A stretch of DNA of 64,000 nt from Hypomyces perniciosus. Taxonomy: Eukaryota; Ascomycota; Sordariomycetes; Hypocreales; Hypocreaceae. Position numbers and translations under genes: made by a program. Positions 34,086 to 46,100 of the stretch are shown in pieces (the stretch's first letter is position 1; the number at the start of each line of letters is the position of its first letter). The notes below the pieces were generated by a model. It saw only the letters and a list, made by a program, of their open reading frames with translations. It did not search any database and was not told the origin of the DNA. Location: contig SPDT01000004.1 in assembly GCA_008477525.1 (NCBI GenBank), positions 2,666,001-2,730,000 on the forward strand, written 5' to 3'.

Positions 34086-35046
34086 ATGGTCAAAGCAGGT
34101 ATGAACAGATATGCCCCGCATCTGCCCCCCCTCCAATCCTTCATCATGCCCGGCCAGGCTCTTTATTTTATATTCGTGTCTCCCCCGTCCGGAAGGGGCG
34201 GACAGGCCTATTGTGCTCACTTCGAGCTGTTTTGAGCGGGTTTCTGCAAACCGCTCTCTACTCTCGTTGGATTGGCCGACGGCAGCGCAACCTTGATGGA
34301 CTCAGACTCAGCCCTACCCGTCCAGACGTCCCTTGATGGCTGCAGCCAGCGAATAGTCTGCTCTACTGTGATGCATTGGCTAACTGCTTCTGTTCCCTCC
34401 CTCTCCAGTTGCTGTCCTCCGTGGTGACGCTAAGGTCTCCGGAACCGTCGTCTTCGAGCAGGAGACCGAGGGTGCTCCCACCAAGATCTCCTACGATATC
34501 ACCGGCAACGACGCCAACGCCAAGCGTGGCTTCCACATCCACACCTTCGGTGACAACACCAACGGCTGCACGTCTGCCGGCCCTCACTGTGAGTCGTTGT
34601 CCCAGAGACACCCCGATCTGATTGACACAGCTGGCTGACAAGCCGCGACACAATAGTCAACCCCTTCGGCAAGACCCACGGTGCTCCCTCCGACGAGTCC
34701 CGCCACGTTGGTGACCTCGGCAACATTGAGACTGACGCTCAGGGCAACGCCAAGGGTGTCCTCAACGACTCCCTGGTCCAGCTGATTGGCCCCAACAGCG
34801 TCATTGGCGTATGATATAATACCCTGGTGCGGTTCACGAGTTGTTGATAAGCTGACCATTTCTGTGTAGCGCACCGTTGTTGTCCACGGCGGCACTGACG
34901 ACCTTGGCAAGGGTGACAACGAGGAGTCCCTCAAGACTGGCAACGCTGGTCCCCGACCTGCTTGCGGTTTGTTTCCCCGTTTGGTTTGTCCTGGAAATTG
35001 TTACTAACTACGTGAATTGTTAGGTGTCATTGGCATCTCTTCCTAA
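34086..35046 (+). CDS. SOD1: Cytosolic Cu/Zn superoxide dismutase
   Basis: Five exons, 34086-34098, 34409-34588, 34657-34808, 34870-34966 and 35024-35046, give 154 residues, the normal length. Exon 1 encodes only four codons plus one base. Copper ligands are in GFHIHTFGD, the metal-bridging and zinc ligands lie in the [12 protein letters not shown] and RHVGDLGN segments, and the last copper His is in [13 protein letters not shown]. The two disulfide Cys (NGCTSAG and RPACGVIG) and the charge-guiding region are present. It dismutes superoxide in the cytosol. The first intron is 310 nt, several times longer than others in this window, and may hold regulatory sequence. All joins are GT-AG in phase. 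Confidence 0.97.
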
Positions 35047-36052
35047 ATTGGCTCAGCACGGGATTGAAGTTTCATAGTAAATTGGTCAGCTTGCGTCGAG
35101 ATACACGCCTGATGATATCGAAATGAATTGAAATAATGATAAAAAGTTTTCAAATGCCAATGTTGACTGGCCCAATGTTGAATGATGGTGATGGAAATGT
35201 CCCACCCAGATTGAGGGGTAGATATCTAGAGCTCGGAGGGAATGCAGAAGGCCAACCTTGGTTCAAGACTTTCGGGGAGATGACTCCACAATACCTAGAA
35301 AATAAGTAATCAGAATTCCGCCAAGTGTCAAGCTCAAGTTCATCAACTGGAGTAAGCAACTGGAGTAAGCAACGGTTCTTCCCTAGAGAGATTCGAGAAT
35401 GTCATCGAGTCTTTTGCTGAGAGAGTCGAGACACCAAAATGCCCCTCTATCCCCGCCCCGCGTCAATTCTTGCTCGCTTAATTGGCTGCTGCCACAGTGC
35501 CACCTCCAGGAAGCTCTAAAAGCTCTGGCCCCACAGGGCCCAGCTACAGGCACCTGGTCAGGTACCTTAGTTGACTTGACACCTTTCCTCAAAGAAAGCA
35601 CACGAAGCACCTCCTCCTCCAACTTCCTCAACACACAACTTTTGTCCTTTTCCAATTGACATCCCTTCGAGCTTTAACAAAGCCTTGGCTGACAAGTCAA
35701 GAATCCCCTTGACCCTTTTTCTTCGTTTTCCGCTCAGGTACGTCGAACAGCCATCCATTGACACCGGTTTCCCACATCGCCGTCCCGTCTTGTGGTTCCA
35801 TTTGGCGGTGACAACCCGAATGAGCTGGTCGTGTGCTACCGAGACACCACAACGAACTCTCTCCATGTTCGTTTCTGGAACTTCGGAGACTAGGGAAATG
35901 AATATATCCTTTTCTATGCACAAGTGCCATGCAGCTTTGGATTCTTCTACTCGCAGCTATGCCCAAGCAACTAGACATCACTCAGCCGGGACAACCCAAC
36001 TAACTGGGGCTTTTCTCTTCAGGTTCCCCCGTGTTTCCCTCACTGGCCCATC
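35047..36052. other. Intergenic: SOD1 3' end, Tudor-SN promoter and leader
   Basis: 1.0 kb. The last ~320 bases hold a probable leader intron, listed separately. The ORFs in this stretch are short and lack protein features. Confidence 0.5.
35738..36022 (+). other. Probable 5' UTR intron of the Tudor-SN gene
   Basis: Donor CTCAG|GTACGT at 35738, branch-point ACTAAC near 35998-36003 and acceptor CTCTTCAG ending at 36022, 30 bases before the start codon. Good consensus at all three sites. Confidence 0.65.
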
Positions 36053-38707
36053 ATGTCGAAGACTTTCATCGGCAACGTCAAGAGTGTCTTGAGCGGTGAC
36101 ACTTTGATCCTGACCAGCCCTAACAACCCCGCGGCCGAACGGACCTTCTCTCTTGCCTACGTCTCTGCCCCGCACCTTAAACGTGAGGGCGATGAACCAT
36201 TTGCTTTCCAATCTCGCGAGTTCTTGCGCAACCTTGCTGTCGGCAAGCCAGTGCAATGCACCGTCTCGTACACAATTCCAACAACTGGTCGCGAATTTGG
36301 CTCAGCTCAGCTCAAGGATGGCACCTCCCTGCCTGACGAGCTAGTTAAGGCTGGTTGGCTCAAGGTCCGCGAAGATGCTGGCCGGAAAGAGGAGTCGGAA
36401 GAGATCCTGGACCGGCTCGAAAAGCTGCGTGCCCTTGAGTCCGAGGCTAAGACCGACTCCAAGGGTCTTTGGGCAGGCACTGGCGGCATCATCGAGGTTC
36501 AGAACGACTTGGGCGGTCCCGACTTTTTGACTCAGTGGAAGGGAAAGACCGTCGATGGTGTTGTCGAGCGAGTCTTCAGCGGCGACCGATTGGTTGTGCG
36601 ATTGTTGCTTTCTGAGAAGAAGCACATCCAGCCCATGACTCTGATCGCAGGTATTCGAACCCCGGCTACTGAGAGGACACTTCCCTCCACTGGAACGACA
36701 CAACCTGCAGAGGAGTATGGAAATGAAGCCAAGGCATTCGTCGAATCAAGATTGCTTCAGCGCCTGGTCAAGGTCGAGATCGTTGGTGCAAGTGCGCAGG
36801 GCCAATTGGTGGCTAACGTCATTCACCCCCGCGGAAATATCGCAGAATTCTTGCTCCAGGATGGATTGGCCAGGTGCAATGATTTCCATTCCACCATGTT
36901 GGGTGAGAAGATGGTGTCTCTGCGAACTGCCGAAAAGCAGGCACAGTCCAAGAAGCTGCGTCTCCACAAGAACCACGTGGCCAAGGCAGATGGAGGCAAC
37001 CAAGAAATGACTGTCACCAAGATTGTCGGTGCCGATACCATCCTGGTCAAGGGCAAGACAGGCGCTGAGAAGAGGATCAACTTTAGCAGTATTCGCGGGC
37101 CGCGTGCTGGTGAGCCCTCAGAGAGCCCTTTCAGAGACGAGGCCAAAGAATTTGTGAGATCAAAGTTGATCGGAAAGCACGTCAAGGTCAGCATCGATGG
37201 AACGAAGCCTGCTACTGAGGGATTCGAAGCCAGGGATGTGGCCACCGTGACAGAAAAGGGTAAAAACATTGGCCTCCTGTTAGTGGAAGCCGGTTGGGCC
37301 TCTGTCATCCGACACAGGAAGGATGATACCGATAGGGCCGCCAACTACGATGAGCTCCTTGCAGCGCAGGAGAAGGCCAAGGAGGAGAAGAAGGGAATGT
37401 GGTCTGGCAAGCCCCAAAAGGCGAAACAGTACCTGGACCTCTCTGAGAACACTCAGAAGGCAAAGATCATGCTGGCAACCCTCCAGCGCCAGAAGAAGGT
37501 CCCCGCCATCGTGGACTTCTGCAAGGCTGGCTCCCGGTTCACCATTCTTATCCCTCGCGAAAACGTTAAGCTGACCATGGTTCTGGGTGGCATCCGGGCT
37601 CCCAGGGCTCCCCGGCCTGATGGTCAAGGGGGCGAGCCATTTGGCAAGGACGGTCTTGATCTGGCCAACCGACGTTGCAACCAGCGAGACTGTGAGGTAG
37701 ATATTCACGACATGGATAAGGTTGGTGGGTTCATTGGCGAGCTGTACATCAACCGAGAAAACTTTGCCAAGGTCCTCCTGGAGGAGGGTCTTGCTTCAGT
37801 GCATGCCTATTCTGCTGAAAAATCTGGCAACTCTCTCGAGTTGTTTGCTGCGGAAAAGAAGGCTAAGGAGGCCAAGAGGGGTTTGTGGCACGACTATGAT
37901 CCTTCGCAGGAGGAGGGCGGCGAGGAAGAGGCCGCTGGAACGGTTGTTGAAGAGACTGAGGTCACCCTTGACAAGAAGCCTACCGACTACAGAGATGTCA
38001 TCATCACAAACATTGACGGAAATGGAAAGATCAAGATTCAGGAGATTGGTAAAGGCACAGCGGCTCTGGAGTCGCTGATGAGCGAGTTCCGAAAGTTCCA
38101 CCTGGACTCCAAGAACAACAAGGCGTTGGCGGATGGTCCTAAGACCGGAGAATTTGTGTCTGCGAAGTTCTCTGAAGATGGACAATGGTACCGCGCTCGT
38201 GTGCGATCCAACGACCGCACGGCCAAGGTGGCCGAAGTTGTGTATGTGGACTTTGGCAATAGTGAGAAGATTGCATGGTCCAAGCTACGGGCCCTGGACC
38301 AGACACAATTCGGCGTTCAGAGGCTCAAGGCCCAGGCTGTTGACGCATCGCTGTCTTTTGTGCAGCTACCTACCGGCGCAGACTACTTCAGCGAAGCTAT
38401 TGGCTTTATTGCTGAGCTGACGGAGGGTAAGCGGCTGGTTGCCAATTTCGACTTTGTCGACAACAAGGAGAGCGTCAGCTACATCACTCTCTACGACGCC
38501 AAGTCGGATTCCCAGCTCCCTGGCTTGAACGATTCAATCAATAAGGAGATTGTGGCCAGCGGATATGGTATGGTTCCAAAGAAGCTCAAGGCTTGGGAGC
38601 GAAGCAAGGCTTTCGAGTCATACCTCAAGCACCTGCGAGAAATTGAGAGCCAGGCCAAGCTGAATCGCCTGGGCATGTGGGAGTACGGTGACATTACGGA
38701 GGATTAA
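36053..38707 (+). CDS. Tudor-staphylococcal nuclease protein (SND1 / Tudor-SN)
   Basis: A single 884-codon exon starting MSKTFIGNVKSVLSGDTLIL. Four staphylococcal-nuclease-like repeats follow, each with a VxxVxSGDxL-type strand and an EAGWAS-type helix (for example KTVDGVVERVFSGDRLVVRL, TVTKIVGADTILVKG). A Tudor domain at about residues 695-750 (GEFVSAKFSEDGQWYRARV, VYVDFGNSEKIAWSKLRALD) is embedded in a fifth SN-like fold that ends HLREIESQAKLNRLGMWEYG. The protein binds RNA and dimethylarginine ligands and takes part in RNA decay, stress granules and splicing-related work; in ascomycetes the role is less clear. Length fits the family (about 880-910). No anomaly. Confidence 0.95.
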   Translation: MSKTFIGNVKSVLSGDTLILTSPNNPAAERTFSLAYVSAPHLKREGDEPFAFQSREFLRNLAVGKPVQCTVSYTIPTTGREFGSAQLKDGTSLPDELVKAGWLKVREDAGRKEESEEILDRLEKLRALESEAKTDSKGLWAGTGGIIEVQNDLGGPDFLTQWKGKTVDGVVERVFSGDRLVVRLLLSEKKHIQPMTLIAGIRTPATERTLPSTGTTQPAEEYGNEAKAFVESRLLQRLVKVEIVGASAQGQLVANVIHPRGNIAEFLLQDGLARCNDFHSTMLGEKMVSLRTAEKQAQSKKLRLHKNHVAKADGGNQEMTVTKIVGADTILVKGKTGAEKRINFSSIRGPRAGEPSESPFRDEAKEFVRSKLIGKHVKVSIDGTKPATEGFEARDVATVTEKGKNIGLLLVEAGWASVIRHRKDDTDRAANYDELLAAQEKAKEEKKGMWSGKPQKAKQYLDLSENTQKAKIMLATLQRQKKVPAIVDFCKAGSRFTILIPRENVKLTMVLGGIRAPRAPRPDGQGGEPFGKDGLDLANRRCNQRDCEVDIHDMDKVGGFIGELYINRENFAKVLLEEGLASVHAYSAEKSGNSLELFAAEKKAKEAKRGLWHDYDPSQEEGGEEEAAGTVVEETEVTLDKKPTDYRDVIITNIDGNGKIKIQEIGKGTAALESLMSEFRKFHLDSKNNKALADGPKTGEFVSAKFSEDGQWYRARVRSNDRTAKVAEVVYVDFGNSEKIAWSKLRALDQTQFGVQRLKAQAVDASLSFVQLPTGADYFSEAIGFIAELTEGKRLVANFDFVDNKESVSYITLYDAKSDSQLPGLNDSINKEIVASGYGMVPKKLKAWERSKAFESYLKHLREIESQAKLNRLGMWEYGDITED

Positions 38708-39039
38708 GGGCGTTGTATAATATGTTGAAAGGTCCTAGAATCGCTGGGAAGAGTACTTGAAAGGGGATATGGGGGCGCCTACATAAAACATACAGATGAC
38801 TGACGTACTTGATGACGGTTTCAGAGATAAATAAAAGTTGATAAAGGGGTCAAACAGAGACATGATGAAGTTGCGTTTCTTGCAGTGACCAGACTCCGTA
38901 GACTACCTAATGCATAGCCAGTCAACTCCTCTCGATCCAAGATGCATGCAACGTTGTGTTCTTCCAAACTCCAAAACGCCAATATCCATGCATAATACTA
39001 CATGATGTACACGTATCTATTCATTTCATGTCATGTGTT
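38708..39039. other. Convergent 3' region, Tudor-SN / COA5
   Basis: 332 bases of 3' flank from both sides. Nothing else recognised. Confidence 0.5.
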
Positions 39040-39511
39040 TCATTTCGCATTCTGCGCCTGTTCCAGGCGATACTTTTCATTCTCAACCTCCCTCCAATCC
39101 TGCGGTATCGGCTCGTTGCCGCTCGTCTCCTTCACACCACCCGCAAATGCCGACTTGCCAGCATACAGCTGGTATCCCTCATTGCCACCGGCTCCTTGCT
39201 CCGAGCCCTCCTCGAGCGCGCGATATGTCACGGGCAGGTTACCGCGGAAGCGCTTCCGCATGTCGACCATGCCGCGCTTGCATTCGCCGTAGCCCTTTTT
39301 GAGCTGCTGGCATTTGGTGGGTAGGGTTTGGGATAGGGGGTCGCGGAGGCAGTCGGAGGCTTTGTTGCGGTGGACCATGACGCAGTCGGATTCTTGGAGG
39401 CATTGCGCGAGAGCGTCGCCTGTGGTTTGGACATGGGTTAGTGAACGAGCGAGAGACTTTGAGGGTTGGACAGGCATAGGACGCACGTATTTCTTTGCAG
39501 GAGCTCGGCAT
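39040..39511 (-). CDS. PET191: Cytochrome c oxidase assembly factor Pet191/Coa5
   Basis: Two exons, 39487-39511 and 39040-39419, give 134 residues. The core MPSSCKEIRDALAQCLQESD contains one CX9C pair, and KCQQLKKGYGECKRG a second; CVMVHRNKASDC lies between them. RGNLPVTYRALEEG is a family landmark. The C-terminal ~50 residues (YQLYAGKSAFAGGVKETSG, PQDWREVENEKYR) are the fungal extension. Twin-CX9C proteins are oxidised in the intermembrane space by the Mia40 route; Pet191 is needed for complex IV assembly. The intron splits an Arg codon in phase. Confidence 0.92.
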
Positions 39512-40176
39512 CGTTGGATATGTGGGTGTGGTTGCTGGCTGACGGCTCTTAATCGCAGAATATCAACACTATGAGCTTGAAGCTTGAATGTTTTTGAACT
39601 TTGGAGGTTTGGCTTGGGTTGAGATTTGATTGGCTGTTGTGGTGCGAGGTTAAAGATTAAGGGTCCATGTCTGTAGGTATGGCATGCATCCCCACCAATG
39701 ACGCTCAATTCTATTTTGGGACAAACATGTGAGGCTCCATATTGTGTCTCGATTCTATTTTATAAATAATTATAGAATTTATCTGAAGCATATTCTTTCT
39801 TTATGATAGAAATGTGCATTCCTCTGCTTTCTCTTCAAGTCCTGACCAACAGAGACTCCATAAACAACCCTTGCCTTTGATACCTACTTAGGTACCTAGG
39901 TATATATCTATGTATCAACAACCATATTTCGTTAACAAAAGAGAAGCATTTGCCAAAACAATCCGTAGTTATAAATTGACGAACCAATCATCTTGCCCCG
40001 TCTCATAACATTCGAGTCCCTTGGTTGGTTCGTTTCAAGGCTGTCTAATGTATGATTCTCTGGGGTAAGTCTGTCTCTTGGTGGTGTCCAGATGGCCCAC
40101 CTGACTATTTACGCATTTTACATGTGACATCACCACCACGCCAATCCCTGGATCCTCGAACCTTCATCTCTCCCGG

Positions 40177-40209
<33 letters not shown>

Positions 40210-40312
40210 AATTGTCCTCTCTCCCTTTGAAATCTACCGCAGAAACAAGATGACGGCAATATTATTGTTGTTGAAAAGTCTGTATTGATTCGATCCTACT
40301 GTCGTCGCCACA
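39512..40312. other. Divergent region, COA5 / lipase
   Basis: 801 bases between genes pointing apart. It holds a 29-base poly-T run at 40179-40207, 105 bases before the lipase start. No gene seen. Confidence 0.5.
40179..40207. repeat. Poly-T tract, 29 bases
   Basis: Uninterrupted T run in the lipase promoter. Long dA:dT tracts exclude nucleosomes; length is also prone to assembly error. Confidence 0.85.
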
Positions 40313-42236
40313 ATGCCCGTCCCCTTTCTTGGGAGGCTGCATGCGTATGTTGATCCCATACCGTGATGTCCGGGTCGTGTTACCTCGAGATGGGAGCACA
40401 TATGCTGACCAATGCCTCGCGCAGTACCGAGTACCTTTCGATCGTCGTGTCGTTTTTCCTTATAACCCTCGAGGCCATCATCCGGGTGTTTACATTAGCA
40501 TTGCGTCAGTCGAAGCGGCCCCCCCTACGAGGCCAACAATCTAACCGCTCCCCAGCTTCATTCCTTGTCAGCTTCTTCTATCGGGCATCGCAACGACTAT
40601 TCAACATATACTCAACGCCAGCACAAAAGAGAGCGGAGAGCAAGAAGAAGAGTGGGTTAACGAAACACCCCCCTTTCCCCTGATGCCGCGTCTGGCTGAC
40701 ACCTTCGCTAGCAATCTCAACCTCCGTACGAGATGCGTCCGATTTCGTCGAGATGTGCCGCCTCTGGGGATACGAAGCAGAGGAACACATAGTACAAACA
40801 AAAGATGGGTTTCTTCTTGGCTTGCACCGTCTGCAATGGCGGAGAGGCGAGGAGAGCCAAAAGGTCAATTGTGGACCATCTAGCGTCAAGAAGCGAGTCG
40901 CGTATCTGCACCATGGCCTGCTCATGAACTCAGAGGTCTGGGTGTGCTTGACAGACGAGCAGAGATGTCTCCCATTTGAGCTTGTCGAGAGAGGATTTGA
41001 TGTTTGGGTAAGCCAAAATTTGTTACTTATTGGCGTGCTGAGACACGGCTAACATCAAGCCTCCAGTTTGGAAACAACCGCGGCAACAAGTACTCCAAGA
41101 AATCGATACATAGCTCGCCCACGTCTGTCAAGTTCTGGGACTTCTCCATGGACGAGTTCGCTTTCCATGACATTCCGGATAGCATCGAGTATATCCTCGA
41201 AACAACGGGCCAGAAGAGCCTCTCATATATCGGCTTCTCGCAGGGCACGGCCCAGGCCTTTGCCACACTGGCTATCCATCCCAAGCTGAACAACCAAGTC
41301 GACGTCTTTATCGCCCTCGCGCCCGCCATGGCTCCCGCTGGACTATCCAACGGAGTCGTGGATTCTCTGGTCAAGGCATCGCCGTCAGTCCTGTACCTCA
41401 TGTTTGGCCGGCGGTCCATATTGAGCTCCGCGACCATGTGGGAGACGTTGCTGTACCCGCCACTGTTTTGTCGACTCATCGACATGGCTCTGTCATTCCT
41501 GTTCGGATGGCAGACCAAAAACATCTCTGCAAGCCAGAAACTCGCCGCCTACCCTCACCTATACTCTTTCACCAGCACAAAGAGCGTTGTCCACTGGTTC
41601 CAAATCATTCGCAATAAGTGCTTCCAGATGTATGATGATGACGTCTATCAACCCATGAGCGTCGCCACGTCTAGCAAGTACTCAAAGGTAGCCAAGTATC
41701 CAACCCGCAACATCAAAACCCCCATTGTTCTCGTCTACGGTGGTAGCGACTCTTTAGTGGACATCAAATCCATGCTTAGAGAGCTTCCCCGACAAACCGT
41801 GGCCACTGAGATTCCTCACTACGAGCACCTAGATTTCTTGTGGGCCAGGGATGTGGATTCCCAGGTCTTCCAGCATGTGTTTGATGCCCTCAATAGTTTC
41901 ACCGATGCTGAGCATACAGAAGAGGAGTATGATAGATACTACCTGATCAGGAACGAGAGCCTTGCTGGATCGGCATATTCTCTGGCGCAGCTACACCGCG
42001 GGAGCGAGAGCGATGTCTCGATAATAGTTTCTGGCGACGAGAATAAGAACGTCCAGCATCGTGCACGAGAGTCCTGGCAAGCCGTTCCATCTGCAAAGAG
42101 CGGCTCTCGGGCTTCTCCCGAAAGACCATCTGAGGAGTTTCAACATGTGGAGAAGTTGAAGGGTGTAGGCGTGAGGAGAGGAGCTGCTCTTTCTACGGGT
42201 AGTCTCAACTTGGACAGCATACACGAGGGCTCATGA
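40313..42236 (+). CDS. Steryl ester hydrolase / triacylglycerol lipase (Yeh1/Tgl1-like)
   Basis: Five exons, 40313-40344, 40425-40504, 40556-40651, 40712-41007 and 41067-42236, give 557 residues. Introns 2 and 5' of exon 5 have clear CTAAC branch points. A membrane segment near the N-terminus (YLSIVVSFFLITLEAIIRVF) is followed by the ab-hydrolase-associated lipase region (DFVEMCRLWGYEAEEHIVQT) and the lid-preceding VAYLHHGLLMNSEVW. The catalytic triad is Ser226 in IGFSQG, Asp in VYGGSDSLVDI and His in IPHYEHLDFLW. The Ser/Arg-rich tail after about residue 460 looks disordered. The family hydrolyses steryl esters at lipid droplets or the ER. Intron 2 (51 nt) is a multiple of three and open, so retention would also give protein. 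Confidence 0.85.
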
Positions 42237-43106
42237 GTGACGCGTGGATATACACATATATTATTTTCACGATGATGGGACGGTGGACTGTTTGCGTATA
42301 GATTGTAAAGCGACGTTGACTTTTTTTTTGGAGACAAGAGTATTTCTAGTCTTAGCATTGTTACTTGGCATGGATTTTGCGTATACAAATTGGATACCAT
42401 TTGATTTACGCCCCGATGTCTGTCTTGGATTGGAAACATCGGTCAACTAGACAAGTCCTCACTTGGAGTTTCACGTCCTTCACAAGAGCAATAAGACACA
42501 GCTAGATAGTTCCATAAATGCTGTCAATTCAACACACCGGATACTGTTATGGGCCAGCCGTAAAACGGTAACATATTCCGTTCATCGCCAGGCGCCATCA
42601 AGTCAAGTCAAGTCAAGTCAAGTCAAGTAAAAGACCAAAAAAGGATGATAAGACTTCATGTTCCAACTCTTTCTCTCCGTCCCTCTCATTACTACTTCCA
42701 GTGCAATCCATGCTCAAAACCACCCACCCGTAGAGTATCTTTAATAATCTAGTACTATGAGAGCTCCCAAGGACACAGAATAAATAAATAAATAAAGGTG
42801 GGGGGTATCGTGAAAGATGAATGATTCAACATTGCCGGCTGCATCACATGGATGCGGTAGTTCGAGCGATTAAAAAAAAGATAAAAGCATATAAGCAATA
42901 GTCGCTTGCTGTTCTTTCTTTTCGCGGACCTGGGCCGCAGAAATCGCTAGACCGAGGTTTTGATGAAGCCAAACAATATGTATGTGCAAAATAGATATCA
43001 TGGCTAGACTCCTACGCAGTAGGGGAGTTTGCGGGGGTTAGGATTACGAAAGAGGGATGGAAAGGGGGGAAAGGTACGATTCATGGCGTTTTGGCAAGGC
43101 GGGCCA
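42237..43106. other. Convergent 3' region, lipase / Red1-like
   Basis: 870 bases between two genes ending towards each other. Includes a (TCAAG)6 repeat at 42598-42627 and an (AAAT)n-like run near 42781-42795. No gene seen. Confidence 0.5.
42598..42627. repeat. (TCAAG)6 minisatellite
   Basis: Six perfect five-base units. Confidence 0.9.
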
Positions 43107-46100
43107 TTAAAGGGTGACATTGCCTAGGGGCAGAATCTTGCTCCTATCCCCGAGAAACTGGGCTCGGTAGTCGATGATGCCCTGAGTTATGGTCTCGAAA
43201 TCCTTGACCTTGCGATTTTTAAAGTCCGTTAGGAGCTCTTTTAGTCCGGCGATGTAGTCTTGCTTTTGCTTCCCGTCGTAGTTCTCGTATGCCCCAAGTT
43301 GAACTAGAATCTGTTGATCTATTACCCATGTCTCGTCAGCGTTCTCCTTACCAAGGCTTCACTAGAGCATGACCAGCCAAGCTCCGAGACGCACGTACCC
43401 GGAGCTTGCATATGTTCAAAATGTTGATACTCGCATTTGCCGCCCCTGGGGCAGCTGTGACCGGCCAGTTCGTCGGGACACAATTCTTTTGTCACATCTA
43501 TTTCATTGCTGTAGGTTAAAGAACGAAGGCCACCAGCAACGGACTTGTTGAATTCGGGGTGAAATCGATAGGCGCGGAAATACCGAAGAGGCGATTCATA
43601 CGGCACAAAACTGGTTCGGGGGCCATCGAAAACAGGTGCCTCACCCACTGAATTGTCCTATTTTGGATATTAGAGAAAATGGTCAGTCTTCCAATCACAG
43701 GGAACCGTCTACTTCTCTACCCGCTTCGGGAGCGGAATCTTGCTTTGATGTTGAGATTGGTGGGGCAGCGGGCAGGTTTGTAGCCCCCTGCATATCATTG
43801 TCGTCTGCCTCGAATACAATGCCTTGCTCAGCGGGTGCAGGGCTAAATGGTGTTGATACTCGGGAAGACTTTCGCGAGGAGTTGGATGATTCGACATCTG
43901 GGGGTTCATAGCTGTCAGAAGCATCCTCCAAGTCCCCGTCGTTGGATTCGCCTGTTTCTTCCATTGTTGTATCCTGCTCTGCATCTGATTCCGTTGCAAT
44001 ATCGACTTCTTTCTGTGCCGATTCTGCACGGGATATGGGTTCTTGACCAACTGTGCCACTCACCGCACCTGGAGAATCAGTATCAAGATGAACGTGTTCA
44101 ACTTCAATCAACTTGCGATGATCAGGAGAGCCTATTACATCCGTAACTGGATTCTCAACTGATGCTTGTGCCTGGCCTGGGGTGGTATCTCGACTGCACT
44201 CAATATCATCACGACTTGCGGAAGATGCAGTCGATATATCCATTGCCTCGGTTGGAGTCAAAGGGTCCGCTGTTCCGGGCAGATTTGGGATTTCGACTGA
44301 GCCAAACATCAGTTCTCGAATGTAAAAGGAATTGATTATGCGTTCTCTCGCTGGGGGGTGAAAGCTGGACTGACCTGAAGGTGGATCAGCTTGTTCGCTA
44401 TCGGAATCAACACTAACGACGTCGTCCCTTAACTGCTTTTCCTCTTGCAAGCTGTCTTCAATCTCTTTCTCGATACTAGCGACCTGAGACTGTAGGAGTT
44501 GCAATTTGAGTTGTTGCTCCCGACGACGAGCCTCAAGGAGCGGAAGACGATCGCTTGCGACACGTGACCGGCTACGTCGCTCAGCTTTCTGACTTTGACG
44601 CCTTACATCCAATGCCCGTGGTAGTCTCCTAGGCGATGCGTCTGATGTGGGCTGTGTTGGGGATCGGCTGTACTGTGGACCAACAATGGTTGAGGTTACT
44701 AGCGGCATGATGTGCTCTTCGGTGCTGCCGGTTACCTCGAAACTGTCGTCCCCTGAATGGTCATTCATAGGTGGGAGGGCTGGCGAGACTTGCCGCGACT
44801 GCTTCGCTTTCTTACGGGCCTCAGCTTCGGCAATCTTTCGCTTCATAGCCTCGATCTTTTTGTTCATGCTTTCCAAATCATCTTTTGCGGAGCTGTCACT
44901 GGTCATACCAGGAGGTGTGGCAATGGGACTTGAAAACTGGCGTGGTGGTGCGTTGTCCACTAAAGAGACGACGCCACGGAAGCATGTTGTTTTTAGAGAG
45001 GGTGTAGTTGGACATTGTGCTGGTAAGGAGTGCTGCTCAGGGGAATCGATATCCATTTCAGCATCGTCTTCATCGTCACTAACATCAATTAAAAACGGTC
45101 GTGATTCCCTAGTTTGACCAAAAGGTCGCTTGAATGGTCGGTCACTAGGATCGCTCAGACTTGCCGTAGTCGGGCGTTCCTGATTCAGGGATCGGGAGAA
45201 TTGTGGAGGTTGCGGTGTAGAGGATAGAAATAGCCCTGGTATCGGCGGGGGAGGCTGTCCGTCTGGACCCGGAGTTGCACCAGAGCTTTGCCCCTGGGAC
45301 GGAGGGATTTCACGAATCCCTGCCGTACCTAAAGGACTCCCTGTGATAGGATCAAGGGGAGTACTAGAACTGCTTGTTGCGTCTGGATTTGGGGCAGTTG
45401 ATTCTTCGGGATGAGGTCGCTTTTGTCCACGCGCCTCACGAGCCTTCCGCAAAGCTTCCATCTTCTGGTGAAGAAGTTTTGATTTCTCAGATTGTGTCTT
45501 CGACATTGGGGTCGATGGGCCCACTGAGGGACTTGTGGTAGCAGTTAAAGTGGGAGCCGATGCGGGAATGGGAGTTGAGCTGCTTGGTTTGGAGCTTTTG
45601 GCAGCAAGGAGACGCGCTATGCGATCTTTGCGCTCTTCCGACTTGTCTTGCGTTGATGCCTGGGCAGGCTTCTCGGAATTTTCAGACGCCTGATCCCCAC
45701 TAGTTGCCGCAGTCGCTGTTTTCGGACCAACTGAAGAATCTGCGTCATCTTCGCTAGGCTTAGGTGCTTCCATAGTCGTCGGGATCCCCACCTCAAACCC
45801 AAGCTCCTTGAAAAGGCTTCCCAAAAGAACCTCGTCGACCCCTTCATCAAGATAGTTTTGATATCGCACGTTCAGTGGCCAAAGTCGCAATATTGTATCT
45901 TGCGCCTGCTTTCGTGCCTCGGCGATACTCTTGACATCTAACGGTTGGGGTATGCATTGATTTGTGTCGACTGAAGAAAATGGCGGATGGGTTCTCTTCG
46001 ATGAGATGATAAGAGAAGATTTTTGATTCGGGACGCCGTCTAATGCGGCGAGTGAGCCACCAATACTGAAAGCTTCGGCCATTTGTTTATACTCACTGCA

